A stretch of DNA of 64,000 nucleotides from an uncultured Roseicyclus sp. (lineage in GTDB: Bacteria; Pseudomonadota; Alphaproteobacteria; Rhodobacterales; Rhodobacteraceae). Under the pieces are notes generated by a model, which was not told where the DNA came from, did not search any database, and worked only from the letters and a program-made list of their open reading frames with translations. Shown here one piece after another: positions 1-10,427 of the stretch. The stretch covers positions 248,001 to 312,000 of the forward strand of contig CANLXA010000001.1 in NCBI GenBank assembly GCA_947494975.1, given 5' to 3'. The position numbers were made by a program, and so were the translations under genes. The first letter of the stretch is position 1. Each line of letters starts with the position of its first letter.

Positions 1-167
1 TCGGGATCGGCGGGACGTATTATCTGCCCTACCGCCCCCACGCCACGCTCGATCAATTCACCCGCGCCTACCCGCGCGCCGCCGAATTTGCCGCCGCGAA
101 ACGCGCGCTCGACCCGCAACTGACCTTGCGCAACAACCTGTGGGACGCCTACTTGGGGGAGTTATGA
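1..167 (+). CDS. FAD-linked oxidase, C-terminal fragment
   Basis: Only the last 54 codons lie in the window (frame from base 3, stop TGA at 165-167). The tail reads through LDQFTRAYPRAAEF and ends DPQLTLRNNLWDAYLGEL. This resembles the C-terminal end of FAD-binding oxidases of the berberine-bridge/vanillyl-alcohol type, in which a segment like DPxxxLRNxLWDxYL closes the cap domain. The FAD domain is outside the window, so the assignment rests on the tail alone. Its stop overlaps the start of the next gene (ATGA), so the two are probably co-transcribed and translationally coupled. Confidence 0.55.
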   Translation, partial: GIGGTYYLPYRPHATLDQFTRAYPRAAEFAAAKRALDPQLTLRNNLWDAYLGEL

Positions 168-571
168 GCCTTATCCGACGCCTTTGCCTGGTCTACGCCG
201 CGGTGCTTCTGGCCGTCGCCGCGATCAATTACATCCCCGGCCTTGTGGACGACACGGAGCTTGCCTTCGGGATCTTCGCGCTCGACCCGTTCGACGATGC
301 TCTGCACCTCGTCTCGGCGATCTGGGCGTTCCTGGCAGGCCTGATCTCCAACCGCTCCGCCCGCACCTTCCTGATCCTTTTCGGCGCGGCCTATCTGGCC
401 GATGGCGTCTTCGGGATCTTCACCGGCTGGGGCTTCCTCGATTTCGCGATCTTCACCAATGAAAGCCTCGGCATGGATTGGTCCTTCCAGCGCATTGCCG
501 CCAATCTGCCCCATATCGGCCTTGGCGCCATCGCGCTGGGGGCGGGCCTTATCTCGCGGCGCCGCGCATGA
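164..571 (+). CDS. Small integral membrane protein, DUF4383-like
   Basis: A 135-residue protein with about four hydrophobic helices: residues 5-25, a region around FDDALHLVSAIWAFLAG, FLILFGAAYLADGVFGIFTG, and a C-terminal IGLGAIALGAGLI. The polar loop HLVSAxW and the four-helix layout recall DUF4383 membrane proteins, whose function is unknown. The ATG at 164 overlaps the preceding stop, and the stop overlaps the next start at 568. This supports a tightly coupled operon. An in-frame GTG at 140 would add eight residues inside the upstream gene and is less likely. Confidence 0.6.
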   Translation: MSLIRRLCLVYAAVLLAVAAINYIPGLVDDTELAFGIFALDPFDDALHLVSAIWAFLAGLISNRSARTFLILFGAAYLADGVFGIFTGWGFLDFAIFTNESLGMDWSFQRIAANLPHIGLGAIALGAGLISRRRA

Positions 572-1614
572 GGGTGCTGGCGCGCATCCTGACGCGGATC
601 CTGCAGCTGGTTCTGATCCTGGCCGTCATCCTTGCCGCACCGGTCATTTACGTGGAGACCATGTGCCGGGGCGAGGGATCGCCCGCGCCCGCCACGCCGC
701 TCTCCGGGGAAACACGGCCCGAAATCCGCACGCTGCTGACCTATCCCGAATGGCACATCGTGCATGCCTATGACGATTACGCCGAGGTGATCCGCGATGG
801 CGACCCCCATGATTACGGCTTCATCCCGGCCATCTTCGGGTATTGGCAATCGCTCTGCACGCTGACCGAGGAAAGCGCCGATCTGGGCGAAATCGACAGC
901 TCCACCCGGCAGCTTGTCCATGTGATCGGCGTGTCCTTCACCTTCGAGATGATGATGAAGGGTGCCTATGAAGAAACGATTGGGCGCCTTGCAACGATTA
1001 TCCGGGGCCCCGACCCGACCCCGCTCGACGCAGTATCCGCGCAACAGGCCGCCGACTACGCCGCCTTTTTGCAGCAGGTGCCGTGGTATCGCTACGACTT
1101 CCGTGCCGATGCCGCCGAACTGGACGCCGAGGCCACCGAGGCCTTCCGGGATCGCGAACGGGCTATCGCGTTGGGGTTGGAGCACCGCGCGCGCGCTGGC
1201 TATGCCGACTTGATCGCGCAGGCCGTCGCCGCCACCGGCTTTGACGACCTGACGTTGCAGATGGTTCTCACCGGCCTTGATGAGGCCAGGCTGGAGGCGA
1301 TCGACGGAGTCACCGTTCTGGGCGACGTGGAAGGTGGGATGGAGATCGAGACCCCCCGCTACCGCGAGTTGACCGGTCTGCTTGCCGATTGGGCCGATCA
1401 GGGCGCAAATTTCGTGGATATGGCGGGAAACGACCAGATCATGTTCACCGCGATCTCGGATGAGCGATCCCAGCCCGGCGCGCTGGCCGATCTACCACGG
1501 CAGGGCTATGGCGATACCCGCCACCTCTTCCTGGTGCCGGTGACAGAGCTTGCCGAGGCCCTGCGCGGGCTGGAGGGGCGCGGCCTGAGGCTGGAACACA
1601 TCCATGACTATTAG
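568..1614 (+). CDS. Membrane-anchored protein of unknown function
   Basis: A 348-residue protein with one N-terminal hydrophobic anchor (about residues 4-26, ILTRILQLVLILAVILAAP) followed by a soluble, acidic domain. The segment TYPEWHIVHAYDDYAEVI and the block DPHDYGFIPAIFGYWQSLC look like conserved cores, but I do not recognise the family. The start ATG overlaps the previous stop, and the 3' end overlaps the next gene by 11 bases. It is part of the same four-gene operon as the FAD-linked oxidase. The domain is probably periplasmic, inferred only from the anchor. Confidence 0.6.
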   Translation: MRVLARILTRILQLVLILAVILAAPVIYVETMCRGEGSPAPATPLSGETRPEIRTLLTYPEWHIVHAYDDYAEVIRDGDPHDYGFIPAIFGYWQSLCTLTEESADLGEIDSSTRQLVHVIGVSFTFEMMMKGAYEETIGRLATIIRGPDPTPLDAVSAQQAADYAAFLQQVPWYRYDFRADAAELDAEATEAFRDRERAIALGLEHRARAGYADLIAQAVAATGFDDLTLQMVLTGLDEARLEAIDGVTVLGDVEGGMEIETPRYRELTGLLADWADQGANFVDMAGNDQIMFTAISDERSQPGALADLPRQGYGDTRHLFLVPVTELAEALRGLEGRGLRLEHIHDY

Positions 1615-1903
1615 ACGGCTCCTGATCGCGCTGCCGATCCTGTTCGTCGGCTGGATCGCGACGCTGGCCGTGGTGATGCGTGCCGGTGGTGAGGCCCCGG
1701 CCGCCTTTGTGCCGTTCCCGCCGGCCTCCCTGATCGCCAACCTGCCCGCCGATGTGGCCGTGACAGGCCGCTCCCCGATCTCGCTGACATTGCGCAGCGG
1801 CGGCGCGGATCTGACGGCACAGATCTACGATGCAGGTGCCTGGCTGGTCCTGCCCGCGGGGCTTGAGGCCTGCATCCCCAACTTCCTGCGCGAGGGCGCC
1901 TAA
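1604..1903 (+). CDS. Small anchored protein, unknown
   Basis: A 99-residue protein with an N-terminal hydrophobic helix (residues 6-25, LIALPILFVGWIATLAVV) and a short exported domain ending LEACIPNFLREGA. It overlaps the end of the preceding gene by 11 bases in another frame, so it is probably the last gene of the operon. Its TAA stop overlaps the TAG stop of the convergent ornithine cyclodeaminase gene. No family is recognised. Confidence 0.5.
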   Translation: MTIRRLLIALPILFVGWIATLAVVMRAGGEAPAAFVPFPPASLIANLPADVAVTGRSPISLTLRSGGADLTAQIYDAGAWLVLPAGLEACIPNFLREGA

Positions 1904-2964
1904 ACCCCCTTCGCCCGCTGAAGCATCCCGAACAGATCGCGCGGATCGTCCGGGTCGGCGACCATGTCCAGATTGTCGTAGAGGCCGGTTTCGTCCAACT
2001 TGTCATGGACGTAGCGCAGGGCCGAGAAATCCTCGATTGCGAATCCGACCCCATCGAACAGCGTGATCTGCGATGGTGAGGTACGCCCCGGCGCTGCGCC
2101 GGTCAGAACCTGCCAGATCTCCGTGACGGCGAAATTGTCCGGCATCTGCTGGATCTCGCCCTCCACCCGCGTCTGCGGCGGGTACTCCACGAACACGCTG
2201 GACCGTTTCAGGATGTCGGGATGCAGTTCCGTCTTGCCCGGGCAATCGCCGCCAATGGCGTTGATGTGCACACCCGCGCCGACCATGTTGTCGGTCAGGA
2301 TCGTGGCATATTGCTTGTCGGCGGTGCAGGTGGTGATGAGCTGCGCGCCCTCGATGGCCTCTTCGGGGCTGTCGCAGGCCGTCATCTCGAACCCCAACCC
2401 CTCAAGGTTCCGCATCATCTTTTGCGTGGCGGCGGCGTCGATATCGTAAAGCCGCAACTGATCGACGCCGCAGATCGCGCGCATCGCCATCGCCTGGAAT
2501 TCCGACTGCGCTCCGTTACCGATCATCGCCATCACGCGCGCCCCCTCCGGCGCAAGGGCGCGGGCCACGACGGCCGAAGTCGCCGCCGTCCGCAAGGCCG
2601 TGAGCACCGTCATTTCCGACAACATCACCGGATAGCCCGTGGAGACATCCGCCAGAAGGCCGAAGGCGGTGACGGTCTGAAGCCCCTCCTTCATGTTCTT
2701 GGGATGGCCGTTCACGTATTTGAACCCGTACACTTCCCCATCCGAGGTCGGCATCAGCTCAATCACGCCTTCCGCGGAATGCGAGGCCACGCGCGGCGTC
2801 TTGTCGAAGCTCTCCCAGCGTCTGAAGTCCGCCTCGATATAGGCCGCGATCCCGCGCAGCATCTCGTCAATGCCGATGCAGTGAACAAGCGCCATCATGT
2901 TCTGGACACTGACGAAAGGCACGAAGGCCAGTTTCGACGGGGCGGGAATGGTCATGTCGGTCAT
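1900..2964 (-). CDS. ocd: Ornithine cyclodeaminase
   Basis: A 354-residue member of the ornithine cyclodeaminase/mu-crystallin family, which converts L-ornithine to L-proline and ammonia with bound NAD. Family features are the Rossmann entry MIGNGAQSEFQAMAM, the acidic residue after the second strand (LYDID), and the substrate-loop region INAIGGDCPGKTEL. The length is typical. The start at 2964 (MTDMTIPAPSK) overlaps the arginase stop as ATGA, so arginine would flow through arginase and this enzyme to proline. A longer open frame runs upstream inside the arginase gene but is not needed. Confidence 0.9.
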   Translation of the reverse strand: MTDMTIPAPSKLAFVPFVSVQNMMALVHCIGIDEMLRGIAAYIEADFRRWESFDKTPRVASHSAEGVIELMPTSDGEVYGFKYVNGHPKNMKEGLQTVTAFGLLADVSTGYPVMLSEMTVLTALRTAATSAVVARALAPEGARVMAMIGNGAQSEFQAMAMRAICGVDQLRLYDIDAAATQKMMRNLEGLGFEMTACDSPEEAIEGAQLITTCTADKQYATILTDNMVGAGVHINAIGGDCPGKTELHPDILKRSSVFVEYPPQTRVEGEIQQMPDNFAVTEIWQVLTGAAPGRTSPSQITLFDGVGFAIEDFSALRYVHDKLDETGLYDNLDMVADPDDPRDLFGMLQRAKGV

Positions 2965-3887
2965 CCGTGGCTGCGGGTGGGCCTGTCGAACACGCGGCGG
3001 CCCAGAAGCGACGCGGTCAGATCCACCATCAATTGTGCGGTCTTGCCGCGCTCGTCGAGAAACGGGTTCAACTCCACCAGATCGAGGGAACCGACCACCC
3101 CGCTGTCGCACAGCATCTCCATCACAAGATGCGCCTCCCGCACCGTGGCACCGCCCGGCACGGTGGTGCCAACGGCGGGAGCAACGGACGGGTCGAGGAA
3201 ATCCACATCCAGCGAGACGTGAAGCACGCCATCGGCCGCCTGCACCCGCTCCAGAAACGTCGCCAGAGGTGCGCGAATACCGCTCTCGTCGATCATCCGC
3301 ATATCCACGACATCCACATTCATCTCCTGCAGCACATCATGTTCCGGCTTGTCGATGGAGCGCAGACCGATCATGCAGATATTCGCCGGATCAACGGGCG
3401 CTTTCAGCGGCGGGAAGGCGTCAAAGCCGGGGCGGCCGGTCACATACCCCACCGGCGTACCGTGCAGATTGCCGCTATCGGTCGTGTCGGGCGTGTGGAT
3501 GTCGGAATGCGCATCGAGCCACAGGACGAAGAACGGTCTTTGGGTTTTCGCATGATGCGCCGCCATCCCCGCCACCGTCCCAAGCGCCAGCGCGTGGTCT
3601 CCCCCCATGAAAATCGGCATGCCGTGGGGTGCCTGCGTCTCCGCCGCTTCGCTCAGCGCCATGGTCCAGCCGACATTTTCGGCCAGCGCATGGATGGCCG
3701 GGTTCCGCGCCGCCAGCACCTCGACATCCGCCGGGGCGACATTGCCAATATCGGTCACGCTGTGGCCCATATCCGAAATCGCCTCGGCCAGGCCTGCCGT
3801 GCGGTACGCGTCGGGGCCCATCACGCAGCCCCGCCGCCGTTTTCCGGCGTCCATTGGGGCGCCGATCAGGATACAATTCTGTGTCAT
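2961..3887 (-). CDS. rocF: Arginase
   Basis: A 308-residue ureohydrolase. It carries the three manganese-binding motifs of arginases: GGDHALALG, DAHSDIHTP, and SLDVDFLDPSVAPAVGT. The first two supply His and Asp ligands and the third supplies the last Asp pair. It would hydrolyse arginine to ornithine and urea. The start MTQNCILIGAPMDAG at 3887 fits the family; the open frame extends further upstream without support. It is the first gene of a two-gene operon with ornithine cyclodeaminase and is divergent from an Lrp/AsnC regulator. Confidence 0.92.
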   Translation of the reverse strand: MTQNCILIGAPMDAGKRRRGCVMGPDAYRTAGLAEAISDMGHSVTDIGNVAPADVEVLAARNPAIHALAENVGWTMALSEAAETQAPHGMPIFMGGDHALALGTVAGMAAHHAKTQRPFFVLWLDAHSDIHTPDTTDSGNLHGTPVGYVTGRPGFDAFPPLKAPVDPANICMIGLRSIDKPEHDVLQEMNVDVVDMRMIDESGIRAPLATFLERVQAADGVLHVSLDVDFLDPSVAPAVGTTVPGGATVREAHLVMEMLCDSGVVGSLDLVELNPFLDERGKTAQLMVDLTASLLGRRVFDRPTRSHG

Positions 3888-3938
3888 GCCCCTCTCTGCC
3901 GCGCGAGATGGGCCTTTCATAAGCCCCTTTTTTGGGCA

Positions 3939-3952
3939 ATATGACACCATAT
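3939..3952. promoter_or_regulatory. Inverted repeat in the arginase/Lrp divergent promoter
   Basis: ATATG-ACAC-CATAT is a perfect 5-bp inverted repeat with a 4-base spacer. It lies between the divergent arginase and Lrp-type genes, 21 bases before the favoured regulator start. Lrp/AsnC proteins usually bind A+T-rich imperfect dyads near their own genes and targets. This is a candidate operator only. Confidence 0.4.
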
Positions 3953-3973
3953 CTATCAGATCGGGCGGCAGAA

Positions 3974-4390
3974 ATGGACGAAACGGACAATCGCCTCATC
4001 GGGCTTCTGCGCAAGGACGGACGCGCGACCCTCTCCGTGCTGGCCGCAGATCTGGGCGTGACGCGGGCTACCGTAAGGGCCCGGCTCGACAGGCTCCAGA
4101 CCAGCGGCCAGATCGCGGGCTTCACGGTGCTCACCCGCGCCGATGTCACACCCCAGCCGGTTCGCGGCCTCATGATGCTGGCCATCGAGGGCCGCGGCGC
4201 CGAACGGATCGCCCGCGTGCTCAAGACCAAACCCGCCATCACGGCCGTGCATTTCACCAATGGCAAGTGGGACCTGATCGCGGAAATCGGCACCGGTGAT
4301 CTGCCCGATTTCGACCGCGTCCTGCGCGAGATCCGCCTGATCGATGGCGTGCTCAACAGCGAAACCAGCCTGCTTCTCTCTACCGTATGA
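3974..4390 (+). CDS. Lrp/AsnC family transcriptional regulator
   Basis: A 138-residue regulator with an N-terminal AsnC-type helix-turn-helix (ETDNRLIGLLRKDGRATLSVLAADLGVTRATVRARLDRL, given here as residues 3 to about 41) and a C-terminal RAM ligand-binding domain. The start at 3974 (MDETDNRLI) gives the usual AsnC N-terminus. An ATG at 3941 would add 11 residues. It is divergent from arginase/ornithine cyclodeaminase, so it probably senses an amino acid such as arginine or ornithine and controls that operon. This is an inference from position, as for PutR- and ArgR-like Lrp paralogues. Confidence 0.85.
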   Translation: MDETDNRLIGLLRKDGRATLSVLAADLGVTRATVRARLDRLQTSGQIAGFTVLTRADVTPQPVRGLMMLAIEGRGAERIARVLKTKPAITAVHFTNGKWDLIAEIGTGDLPDFDRVLREIRLIDGVLNSETSLLLSTV

Positions 4391-4433
4391 TTGTCAGTAG
4401 CACCGGCAGGAGCCTCACCTCTATACTCGGCCC

Positions 4434-4799
4434 ATGTTCGATGCCGAGCCCCCGACCATCGCCGCCCGCCTCACGGAAATGCGCGCCCTGATCCTTGCGG
4501 CGGCTGAGGCGACCGGAACGGCCCCACTCACTGAAACCCTGAAATGGGGCCAAAAGGCCTTCCTGCCCGCGAAGCGTGACGGCACCACGCTGCGCCTCGG
4601 CACCGAAAGCGGCCAACCCGCCCTTTTCGTCCATTGCCAGACCGATCTCGTAGGCCGCTATCGGGCCCTCTTCCCCGACGAATTCACCTATTCCGGCAAC
4701 CGCGCCGTCGTGCTCCCCGCCGATGGCCCGTTTTCCGAAGCCGCCTTCCAGCAGATCGCGGCCATGGCTCTCGCCTACCATCGCCACAAACGCGCCTGA
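4434..4799 (+). CDS. DUF1801 domain protein
   Basis: A 121-residue protein with the DUF1801 (YdhG-like) pattern: a helical start, the core ETLKWGQKAFL, the strand GTTLRLGTESGQPALFVHCQTDLVGRYRALFPDEF, and a C-terminal helix. DUF1801 proteins are small cytoplasmic proteins of unknown biochemical function. It sits alone between the Lrp-type gene and convergent katG, with a short gap to each. Confidence 0.75.
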   Translation: MFDAEPPTIAARLTEMRALILAAAEATGTAPLTETLKWGQKAFLPAKRDGTTLRLGTESGQPALFVHCQTDLVGRYRALFPDEFTYSGNRAVVLPADGPFSEAAFQQIAAMALAYHRHKRA

Positions 4800-4867
4800 G
4801 CCCATCCACTGGGTCAAAATACCCTCGGGGGATCAAAGGGGGGCCGAGGCTTCCCTTTGCGGGGGGT

Positions 4868-4887
4868 GCGGGGGGCTGGCCCCCCGC
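4868..4887. terminator. GC-only hairpin between convergent genes
   Basis: GCGGGGGG-CTGG-CCCCCCGC is a perfect 8-bp stem with a 4-base loop, in a G-rich stretch (about 4840-4920) that also holds GGTCGACC. It lies between the convergent DUF1801 and katG genes. It could stop transcription from both sides, but there is no T tract, so a dispersed GC-rich repeat is equally possible. Confidence 0.4.
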
Positions 4888-4976
4888 CGGTCGACCGCGT
4901 TAGCGGGCGACACCCCGCCGAAATGAATGCGCGCCGATCGCCTGGCGCGCCGTCTCCAATTCCAACCGGACGTCGC

Positions 4977-7175
<2,199 letters not shown>

Positions 7176-7237
7176 TCATCTGGCACGCGCTCACCGCGGG
7201 TGAGTCGCGACTTGTGCCGAGATTAACAGGTCACGGC

Positions 7238-7274
7238 GATTAGCTACAGTTGGATAATCTGATAACCGTGATAA
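7238..7274. promoter_or_regulatory. Candidate OxyR site in the katG-oxyR intergenic region
   Basis: GATTA-N12-TAATC (7238-7259) is a perfect 5-bp dyad of the size used by LysR-type regulators. It runs into three GATAA repeats at 7253, 7261 and 7270, spaced 8 and 9 bases. OxyR binds extended dyads made of ATAG-like quarter sites. The region is 10-46 bases from the oxyR start and about 88-114 from katG, suiting autoregulation and katG activation. Binding is inferred. Confidence 0.5.
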
Positions 7275-7283
7275 GCTGCCCTT

Positions 7284-8186
7284 ATGAAAAACCTGACGAT
7301 CAAACAGCTTCGCTACGTCGATGCGCTGGCGACGCACGGCCATTTCGGCCATGCGGCCGAGGCCTGCTCCGTCACCCAGCCTGCCCTGTCCATGCAGATC
7401 AAGGAGTTGGAGGAGGCCTTCGGGTTGCCGCTCTTTGAACGCGGCGCGCGGCAGGTTCGGTTGACGGGATTCGGAGAAACCGTGCTGACCCGCGCCAAGG
7501 AGATTCTGCGCGCGGTCGATGAGTTGGACGATCTGGCCCGCGCCGCCCGCGACGGGCTGGTGGGCCGGTTGCGCCTCGGTGTGATCCCCACAATCGCGCC
7601 TTATCTGCTGCCCCGGATCATCGGCACATTGAGCCAGCACTACCCGGATATCGACCTGCATGTCCGGGAAACCCTGACGCCCCGCCTGCTGGAGGATCTG
7701 GCCGCAGGGCGCTTGGATTGCGCCGTTCTTGCCCTGCCCGTGTCCGAGCCGACGCTGACAGAGGTTCCGCTCCACGAAGAGGAATTCGTGCTGGTCCGGC
7801 CCCAGGCCGACGCGGGCAAACCGGTGCCGGACGGCGAGGCGCTGGCGCAAATGCGGCTCCTGTTGCTGGAAGAGGGCCATTGCTTTCGCGATCAGGCACT
7901 GAGTTTCTGCAACATCCGCTCCCCGCTGCCGCGCGACGGCCTCGACGGCTCAAACCTCTCGACGCTGGTGCAGATGGTGGGCGCCGGAATCGGTGTGACA
8001 CTGATCCCCGACATGGCCGTGGGCGTGGAAACACGATCCGCCGCGGTCGATGTGCAAAGGTTTCGGCAAGCCAGACCAAAGCGGACCGTCGGCATGGTGT
8101 GGCGGCGGAGCAGCCCGCTGGCGGATCAGTTGAACGGTATGGCCGACGTGGTTCGGTCGGCCATTGCGCCCGGTGCGCCCGGCTAG
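7284..8186 (+). CDS. oxyR: Hydrogen peroxide sensor OxyR (LysR family)
   Basis: A 300-residue LysR-type regulator. Residues 1-60 form the winged helix-turn-helix (LTIKQLRYVDALATHGHFG, then AAEACSVTQPALSMQIKELE). The ligand domain contains LEEGHCFRDQALSFCNI, with Cys200 and Cys209 nine residues apart. These match Cys199 and Cys208 of Escherichia coli OxyR, the peroxide-sensing disulfide pair. Divergence from katG strengthens the call. Its stop overlaps the stop of the convergent downstream gene. Confidence 0.93.
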   Translation: MKNLTIKQLRYVDALATHGHFGHAAEACSVTQPALSMQIKELEEAFGLPLFERGARQVRLTGFGETVLTRAKEILRAVDELDDLARAARDGLVGRLRLGVIPTIAPYLLPRIIGTLSQHYPDIDLHVRETLTPRLLEDLAAGRLDCAVLALPVSEPTLTEVPLHEEEFVLVRPQADAGKPVPDGEALAQMRLLLLEEGHCFRDQALSFCNIRSPLPRDGLDGSNLSTLVQMVGAGIGVTLIPDMAVGVETRSAAVDVQRFRQARPKRTVGMVWRRSSPLADQLNGMADVVRSAIAPGAPG

Positions 8187-8824
8187 TTCGTGATGCGGAA
8201 ATGCGAGTTCATGCGGCGCGGCTGACGCTCCCAGATATGGGGCAACGCAAAGCGCGCGAAGAATTTGTCGATCAGCAGCTTGCGCGAGGTGCGCCGGTGG
8301 CTCATCTGCCGGGCCGGGAAGATCTGACGCTGGATCACGGCGGGCCGCATCCGGTTCTTCGGTTTTTCGGACAGGAGCGGGATGCGGAAGGCCCGCGAGA
8401 AGCCGCGCGGCTTCAGGTCGTTGCGCACATCCAGCATGTTGGTCAGGAACAGGCGGTGCGATGTGAGGATCGACAGGAACAGATCCGGGTCGGCCTCGTC
8501 GGGGATGTTCATGTTCTCATTGGCGACACCGGCATTGAAGGCCGGGTATTTGTCGGCCTCCTCGATCGCGCGCTTGGCTGCACCAAAGGGCACGAAGGGA
8601 GCACGCACCACCAGAAGGGCGCGGTTTGACGTCAGGTGTTGTGCGTATTGCTGCGCGACATCGCCGGGCACCCCGGCCGCTGTGATCTGGTCCTCGGCCG
8701 ATGTGCGAGAGCGCTGCTCGATCACATCCATCGCACTTTCGGGGAACCCGTCCGCTTTCAGGGCCGCTACAGCCGCGTCCGCATGGGCCGGATCTTCGTA
8801 GAGTCGCGTAACAATCGTGGTCAT
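8183..8824 (-). CDS. Unknown protein next to the puc operon
   Basis: A 213-residue soluble protein. The first 100 residues (TTIVTRLYEDPAHADAAVAAL, then KADGFPESAMDVI) have the beta-alpha-beta look of the general-stress-protein 17M/YflT type. The C-terminal 70 residues are strongly basic (KPKNRMRPAV, RRTSRKLLIDKFF, RQPRRMNSHFRITN). It is encoded on the same strand as pucC, 79 bases downstream, so it may be a late gene of the puc transcript. RBS GGAG lies six bases before the start. Its function is unknown; a role in photosystem or membrane assembly is only a guess from position. Confidence 0.6.
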   Translation of the reverse strand: MTTIVTRLYEDPAHADAAVAALKADGFPESAMDVIEQRSRTSAEDQITAAGVPGDVAQQYAQHLTSNRALLVVRAPFVPFGAAKRAIEEADKYPAFNAGVANENMNIPDEADPDLFLSILTSHRLFLTNMLDVRNDLKPRGFSRAFRIPLLSEKPKNRMRPAVIQRQIFPARQMSHRRTSRKLLIDKFFARFALPHIWERQPRRMNSHFRITN

Positions 8825-8903
8825 CTCTAAGGAGCCTCCCCTTCTTCATCGCACTTGCACAACGAGGACGCCTCTAACACATCCGGGTTGCGATTTCATT
8901 ATA

Positions 8904-10310
8904 CTAGGGCTCAACCCCCAGATTTCGAGGGCTGACGGCGTGAAGCCGCCAGATTACGCAAAGAGCCGCCACCAGGAACAGCGCCTCCAGCAGGAATACG
9001 GGCACGTAGGGTGCGGCGGGGCGCAGGGCCGCACCGTCCTGAAATGCAAGAATGACATCGCGGATTACACCGCCCATGGCGATGGCCACACCGGCCGCCG
9101 TGGCCTGTACGGCTCCCCAGGCGCCGAGGGCCAGACCGATCTGCGCGCGCGGCGCGCGGCGCATCGTGGCCGTCAGGGTGCCGTGGCCGAAGAGGCCCGC
9201 GCCGACCCCGCTCACGAACGTGCCGAGGGTGAAGAGCGCAACACCCCCTATCTGGGCGGCTCCGGCAATGGCAAGGAAAGCGGGCACGCCGATGGCGGCC
9301 CCGAGGGTTGCAACGTTGAGAGGCTCCGCGCCGCGCAGAAGAACGTGGCTGGCGATGCCAAAGCCGATCAGGCCGCCGCCCGCCAGAACCGCCGTCAACC
9401 GTGTCGTCATGGCGACCGACATATCAAGCACTTGCCCGCCATAGGGTTCCAGCAGGACCTCCGCCATACCGTAAGCCATGGTGCCAAGGGCGATGACGAC
9501 GAGAAGCCGCATCGTGCCTTCGCGGGCCGAGAAGACGGACCATGCATCGGTGAAGGCCTCGATTGGCGGCGGGTTGGCCGCGCGCGCGCGGTCGCGCGGT
9601 TCCTGCTTCCACAGCGCCAGAAGGTTGAGCGCGATGGTGACAACGGCAGCCCCCTGGACCACCTGCACCAGACGGCCCGGCGTGTAATTCGCCAGAAGGG
9701 CACCGAAGACGATGGCGCTGACGATCATGCCGACCAGCAGCATCACATACATCAGGCCAACGACCTTGGGCTGATCCTCCACATCTACAAGATCCGTTGC
9801 TAGCGCGAGGCCCACGGTCTGCACCGTATGCACACCAGCTCCCACGAGCAGGAACGCCAAGGCCGCGCTGGAGTAACCGATCCAGACCGGCGCATCGGCG
9901 GCCTGGTCGTAACCGGACAAAACAAGCAGGGCAAACGGCATGATCGCAAAGCCGCCGAATTGCAGCATCGTGCCCTTCCAGATGTAGGGCACGCGTCGCC
10001 AGCCAAGCGCGGAGCGGTGTTGATCGGATTTGAAGCCGATAAGCGCCCGGAACGGCGCGAAAATCAGCGGCAGCGCCAGCATGATCGCAACAAGCGAGGC
10101 GGGAACCTCAAGCTCCACGATCATGACGCGGTTGAGTGTGCCCACCAGCAGGACCAGCGCCATCCCGACAGAGACCTGGAACAGGGACAGACGCAGGAGG
10201 CGGGACAGGGGCGCGGTTTCGCTGGCGACATCGGCAAACGGCAAGTAGCGCGGCGTGATCCGGGTGATCCGGCGCAGGATGGTGTCGCGAATACCGATCA
10301 TGTGCCCCAT
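8904..10310 (-). CDS. pucC: Light-harvesting complex assembly protein PucC
   Basis: A 468-residue, 12-helix transporter-like membrane protein of the PucC/LhaA branch of the major facilitator superfamily. PucC is needed for LH2 assembly, possibly by delivering or shielding bacteriochlorophyll. Marker segments are RLSLFQVSVGMALVLLVGTLNRVMIVEL near the N-terminus, FRALIGFKSDQHRSALGWRRVPYIW, and LEPYGGQVLDMSV. The start ATG at 10310 (MGHMIGIRDT) is chosen; the ATG at 10301 is equally possible and has GGGG just before it. It follows pucA by 117 bases that include a hairpin. Confidence 0.92.
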   Translation of the reverse strand: MGHMIGIRDTILRRITRITPRYLPFADVASETAPLSRLLRLSLFQVSVGMALVLLVGTLNRVMIVELEVPASLVAIMLALPLIFAPFRALIGFKSDQHRSALGWRRVPYIWKGTMLQFGGFAIMPFALLVLSGYDQAADAPVWIGYSSAALAFLLVGAGVHTVQTVGLALATDLVDVEDQPKVVGLMYVMLLVGMIVSAIVFGALLANYTPGRLVQVVQGAAVVTIALNLLALWKQEPRDRARAANPPPIEAFTDAWSVFSAREGTMRLLVVIALGTMAYGMAEVLLEPYGGQVLDMSVAMTTRLTAVLAGGGLIGFGIASHVLLRGAEPLNVATLGAAIGVPAFLAIAGAAQIGGVALFTLGTFVSGVGAGLFGHGTLTATMRRAPRAQIGLALGAWGAVQATAAGVAIAMGGVIRDVILAFQDGAALRPAAPYVPVFLLEALFLVAALCVIWRLHAVSPRNLGVEP

Positions 10311-10380
10311 CAAGTCTGTGGGCCGACAATGGCCGCAGGGGAATTCGGATGCGGCCGGAACAGGCCACAAGGCCGGGTCA

Positions 10381-10399
10381 AGAAGCGTCGCGCGCTTCT
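10381..10399 (-). terminator. Hairpin between pucA and pucC
   Basis: AGAAGCG-TCGCG-CGCTTCT (as on the plus strand) is a perfect 7-bp stem with a 5-base loop, 29 bases after the pucA stop. In puc operons an intercistronic hairpin at this place stabilises the abundant pucBA message and reduces read-through into pucC. There is no T tract here, so mRNA stabilisation or partial termination is more likely than full termination. Confidence 0.5.
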
Positions 10400-10427
10400 A
10401 TCCCCCGGTCGTGGAAAACGCGCCGCT

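Noticed and set aside
2221-3222. 333-codon plus-strand frame across ornithine cyclodeaminase and arginase
   Set aside because: It is a shadow of two certain enzymes; composition is Arg/His-rich without motifs.
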